This document shows positions 61,993-64,000 of a stretch of 64,000 nt of DNA, in pieces. Source of the stretch: Terriglobales bacterium (GTDB lineage Bacteria; Acidobacteriota; Terriglobia; Terriglobales; Acidobacteriaceae); assembly GCA_025936825.1 (NCBI GenBank), contig JAICSO010000003.1, positions 310,001 to 374,000 on the forward strand, written 5' to 3'. The notes beneath the pieces are model-generated. The model was not told the DNA's origin. It saw nothing but the letters and a program-made list of their open reading frames with translations, and did not search any database. Position 1 is the first letter of the stretch. Every line of letters begins with the position of its first letter. The position numbers and the translations under genes are program-made.

Positions 61993-62832
61993 TCACAGTT
62001 GCAGCGCGCGTTCTCGCACCTGCTCGGCTGTACACCCGCTCTGGCGCAAGTAGCGGATGCTGAGTGCGTCGTGGCGCTTCGCAAGTCGTACGCCGGCCTC
62101 ATCTCGCACCAGATCACAGTGGTAAAACTCCGGTGCTGCAAGGCCCAGAGCACGGTAGAGCAGCAGTTGTCGCGCGGTGGACTTCAACAGATCAGCACCC
62201 CGGACAGCTTCCGTGATCTTCATCGCATGATCGTCGGCAACCACGGCCAGCTGGTACGCAGGAACATCGTCGCGCCGCCAGACCACGAAGTCGCCGAAGT
62301 CGTGGCCTGCAACGAACGTTTGTGGTCCAAGGTGCTGATCGTCAAAGGAGATCTTCTCGCCATCGGGAACTCGGAAGCGCCAGTTCACGCTGGCAGGAGA
62401 ATCGAACGAGCTCGCATCCGCGCGTTCACGACACTTACCCGGATAAATGGGTTCATCGTCAATGTCATTCGGAGCAGTGGCCGCCATGGCGAGTTCTTTA
62501 CGCGAGCACGTGCACGGATACAGGGAGCCTGCGTCCCGTAGCGCTTTCCATGTTTTCAGGTACAGATCACGACGCTGGCTTTGTGAATAGGGTGCGTATG
62601 GCCCGCCACAATCGGGACCCTCAGTCCACTGCAGTCCGATCCAGCGAAGGTCATCGTACATGGCGGAGACGTACTCGGGACGACAACGGTCTGGGTCAAG
62701 ATCTTCATTGCGGAAGATAAGTTCTCCTCCGAATTGATTTGCACGCTTCGCGGCAACGAGGAAAGTGCGTGCGTGGCCGAGGTGAAGGAATCCCGTGGGT
62801 GACGGGGCCAGACGTCCGCGGTAGGAAGACAC
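61993..62832 (-). CDS. gluQRS: Glutamyl-Q tRNA(Asp) synthetase
   Basis: Paralogue of glutamyl-tRNA synthetase (279 aa) that attaches glutamate to queuosine at position 34 of tRNA-Asp. The class I signature is RLAPSPTGFLHLGHART, the zinc site is CTCSRKE...YPGKC, and LAKRHDALSIR stands in place of KMSKS. It lacks an anticodon-binding domain, as expected. The start is GTG 62832 (VSSYRGRLAPSP); the longer frame to 62907 runs into repeat DNA. Confidence 0.94.
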   Translation of the reverse strand: MSSYRGRLAPSPTGFLHLGHARTFLVAAKRANQFGGELIFRNEDLDPDRCRPEYVSAMYDDLRWIGLQWTEGPDCGGPYAPYSQSQRRDLYLKTWKALRDAGSLYPCTCSRKELAMAATAPNDIDDEPIYPGKCRERADASSFDSPASVNWRFRVPDGEKISFDDQHLGPQTFVAGHDFGDFVVWRRDDVPAYQLAVVADDHAMKITEAVRGADLLKSTARQLLLYRALGLAAPEFYHCDLVRDEAGVRLAKRHDALSIRYLRQSGCTAEQVRERALQL

Positions 62833-62861
62833 AGAAGGATTGTATTTAGAACTTGTGGTGC

Positions 62862-62945
62862 CGTCCCCTGACGGGGACCCGCGCCTTGTTTGCGCCTTAC
62901 CCAGCACTGACGTGCTCGGCTACTAAAGTGCCGCCGCTTCGCGGC
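62862..62945. repeat. CCAGCACTGACGTGCT element, second copy
   Basis: GTCCCCTGACGGGGAC hairpin (62863-62878), then CGCCTTACCCAGCACTGACGTGCTCGGCTAC and TGCCGCCGCTTCGCGG. It matches the left arm of the 34654-34880 element in order and spacing, without an opposing arm here. Confidence 0.65.
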
Positions 62946-62969
62946 TGGATTTGAGATTTGAGCCAAAAG

Positions 62970-63053
62970 CGTGAAGCCTACATCCTGTAAGCCTGAAGCC
63001 CGTAGCCTGAGGCCTGAGGCTTGAAGGCTGAAGCCTGACGCCCGACGCCTTAG
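62970..63053. repeat. Heptamer array CCTGAAG / CCTGAGG
   Basis: GTGAAGC, CTACATC, CTGTAAG, CCTGAAG, CCCGTAG, CCTGAGG, CCTGAGG, CTTGAAG, GCTGAAG, CCTGACG, CCCGACG, CCTTAG: about eleven degenerate units of period seven, in a single direction, with the word related to that of 29842-29914. It fills the spacer before the aldo-keto reductase gene. Confidence 0.8.
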
Positions 63054-63061
63054 ACAAGCTC

Positions 63062-63928
63062 CTACGCCGCCGCAATCCTGCGAATCAAATCTTCCTGCTC
63101 GTTGCGGCTCTCTGCGCCGATGGTGAATGCGTCGAGCACTCCTAGGCCGAGTGCGAACTTCAGGCACTCATCTTGGCGGTTGCGCAATTCGCCGGCGCCG
63201 AGAATCTTCATTCCCACGACGGCTTTCCCGGAGGCCTTCATCTGCTTTAGAACGGGGATGACTGTATTGGGATCGCCGTCCATGGAAGCGCCAGTTGGAT
63301 TAATTCGCGCGAGATCAACTTCTACCCAAGGTGATGCTGCTGCCGCGCGTAACGCCTCGATTGAGTGGCACGAGCATCCATGCGCGCGGATCACTCCTTT
63401 CTGCTTGGCTTCCGAGAGCACGTCCATGACGCCCTTGTAGCGCTCGGTCCAGTCGCCTTCAGTCAAGCAGTGCATGAGCAGGACGTCGATATAGTCGACG
63501 CCAAGTTCTTTGCGGAATCTGTCAATATCGGCACGCATGCCTGCCGGATCTCGTGCCCACGATTTCGTAAGCACGGTGACTTTGTCCCTCTGCACGTGCT
63601 TGAGCGCCTCCGCTACGTGAGGATGGCTGCCGTAGGAATCCGCAGCGTCGAAGAAACGCAGGCCTTTGTCGTAACCGTTCAGCAAGAGATCGGAGAGGCC
63701 CTTCACGCCCAGCGCAGTCTGGTGTGAATGGTGACCAACACCGACTGTTCCAGTTCCCATCGCAAGCCGGCTCGTCTTTATTCCTGTGCTACCCAGGGTG
63801 ACCGTATCCGATGCGCTGAACTTCGTGGCGAGATCGGGCATGGCCCAGATAGGCCGCGCTAAACTTGATCCAAGCCACGCCGCACCGACGCCGTAGCTCG
63901 CATTCTTCAGGAATTCTCTGCGTTTCAT
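63062..63928 (-). CDS. Tat-exported aldo-keto reductase
   Basis: Aldo-keto reductase of 288 aa with a twin-arginine signal (MKRREFLKNASYGVGAAWL), so it is likely to be folded in the cytoplasm and then exported. The catalytic tetrad is visible: Asp and Tyr in FDAADSYGSH, Lys in TVLTKSW and His in LMHCLTEG. It is shorter at the C-terminus than many AKRs but ends in the usual helical region. The start ATG 63928 has GGAGG upstream. Substrate unknown. Confidence 0.93.
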   Translation of the reverse strand: MKRREFLKNASYGVGAAWLGSSLARPIWAMPDLATKFSASDTVTLGSTGIKTSRLAMGTGTVGVGHHSHQTALGVKGLSDLLLNGYDKGLRFFDAADSYGSHPHVAEALKHVQRDKVTVLTKSWARDPAGMRADIDRFRKELGVDYIDVLLMHCLTEGDWTERYKGVMDVLSEAKQKGVIRAHGCSCHSIEALRAAAASPWVEVDLARINPTGASMDGDPNTVIPVLKQMKASGKAVVGMKILGAGELRNRQDECLKFALGLGVLDAFTIGAESRNEQEDLIRRIAAA

Positions 63929-64000
63929 GGAAGGCCTCCTTCGAAGAGCTGCAACCCAGGCAAACGTGCCACTTCGTTTTCCGGAAGTATACGCCTGTAG

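Overview
The window is GC-rich chromosomal DNA of a free-living bacterium, most likely an Acidobacteriota member of the Terriglobia/Koribacter type. The evidence is three very large Oar-like TonB-dependent receptors with N-terminal carboxypeptidase-regulatory domains, a VWFA protein of the acidobacterial type, and a split glycine decarboxylase (gcvPA/gcvPB). No phage, plasmid, transposase, integrase or CRISPR array was seen. The layout is a chromosomal backbone of short operons with repeat-rich spacers.

Layout. 1-4741: glycine cleavage operon gcvT-gcvH-gcvPA-(small Cys-rich protein)-gcvPB. 5016-12362 (minus): DUF2911 protein, UppP, a Ycf46-like AAA protein with an HD-GYP protein, then DUF420 and an ABC-2 exporter pair. 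12495-22953: two tandem, clearly paralogous modules, each an Oar-like receptor followed by a secreted TPR protein; an 818-base spacer between them holds two perfect TGTGA-N6-TCACA dyads. 22986-29480: tRNA-Arg(CCG), an RRM protein, a zinc ribbon, a MoaD-MoaE fusion, a VWFA protein and a third receptor preceded by a possible structured RNA. 29605-34642: an Hfq-like Sm protein, unknown proteins and a secreted propeller protein. 34930-45831: MFS exporter, rsmD, site-2 protease, serA with a class V aminotransferase (serine synthesis), mtnA, pyrE. 45898-50208 (minus): membrane hydrolase, lipid kinase with a ceramidase-like protein, hemB. 50280-55765: mutS2, GNAT, trmFO, lipB. 55851-63928: small regulators, a DUF4382 lipoprotein, an ArsC-like gene with UGA at the redox Cys, an E1-alpha dehydrogenase, gluQRS and a Tat-exported aldo-keto reductase.

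Functional links: GcvT/H/P make 5,10-methylene-THF from glycine, TrmFO uses that cofactor on tRNA, LipB starts lipoylation of GcvH, and SerA plus the aminotransferase feed the serine/glycine pool.

The most unusual observations are: (1) an ArsC/Spx-like gene whose first redox Cys codon is TGA, followed by a hairpin that fits the bacterial SECIS pattern, although a one-base frameshift follows; (2) a 70-residue four-CxxC protein inside the gcv operon whose stop overlaps the gcvPB start; (3) intergenic spacers that repeatedly hold degenerate heptamer arrays, each locus with its own word and several arranged as long inverted pairs, sometimes entering gene ends or starts; (4) the duplicated receptor-TPR modules with shared promoter-like blocks and operator-like palindromes.
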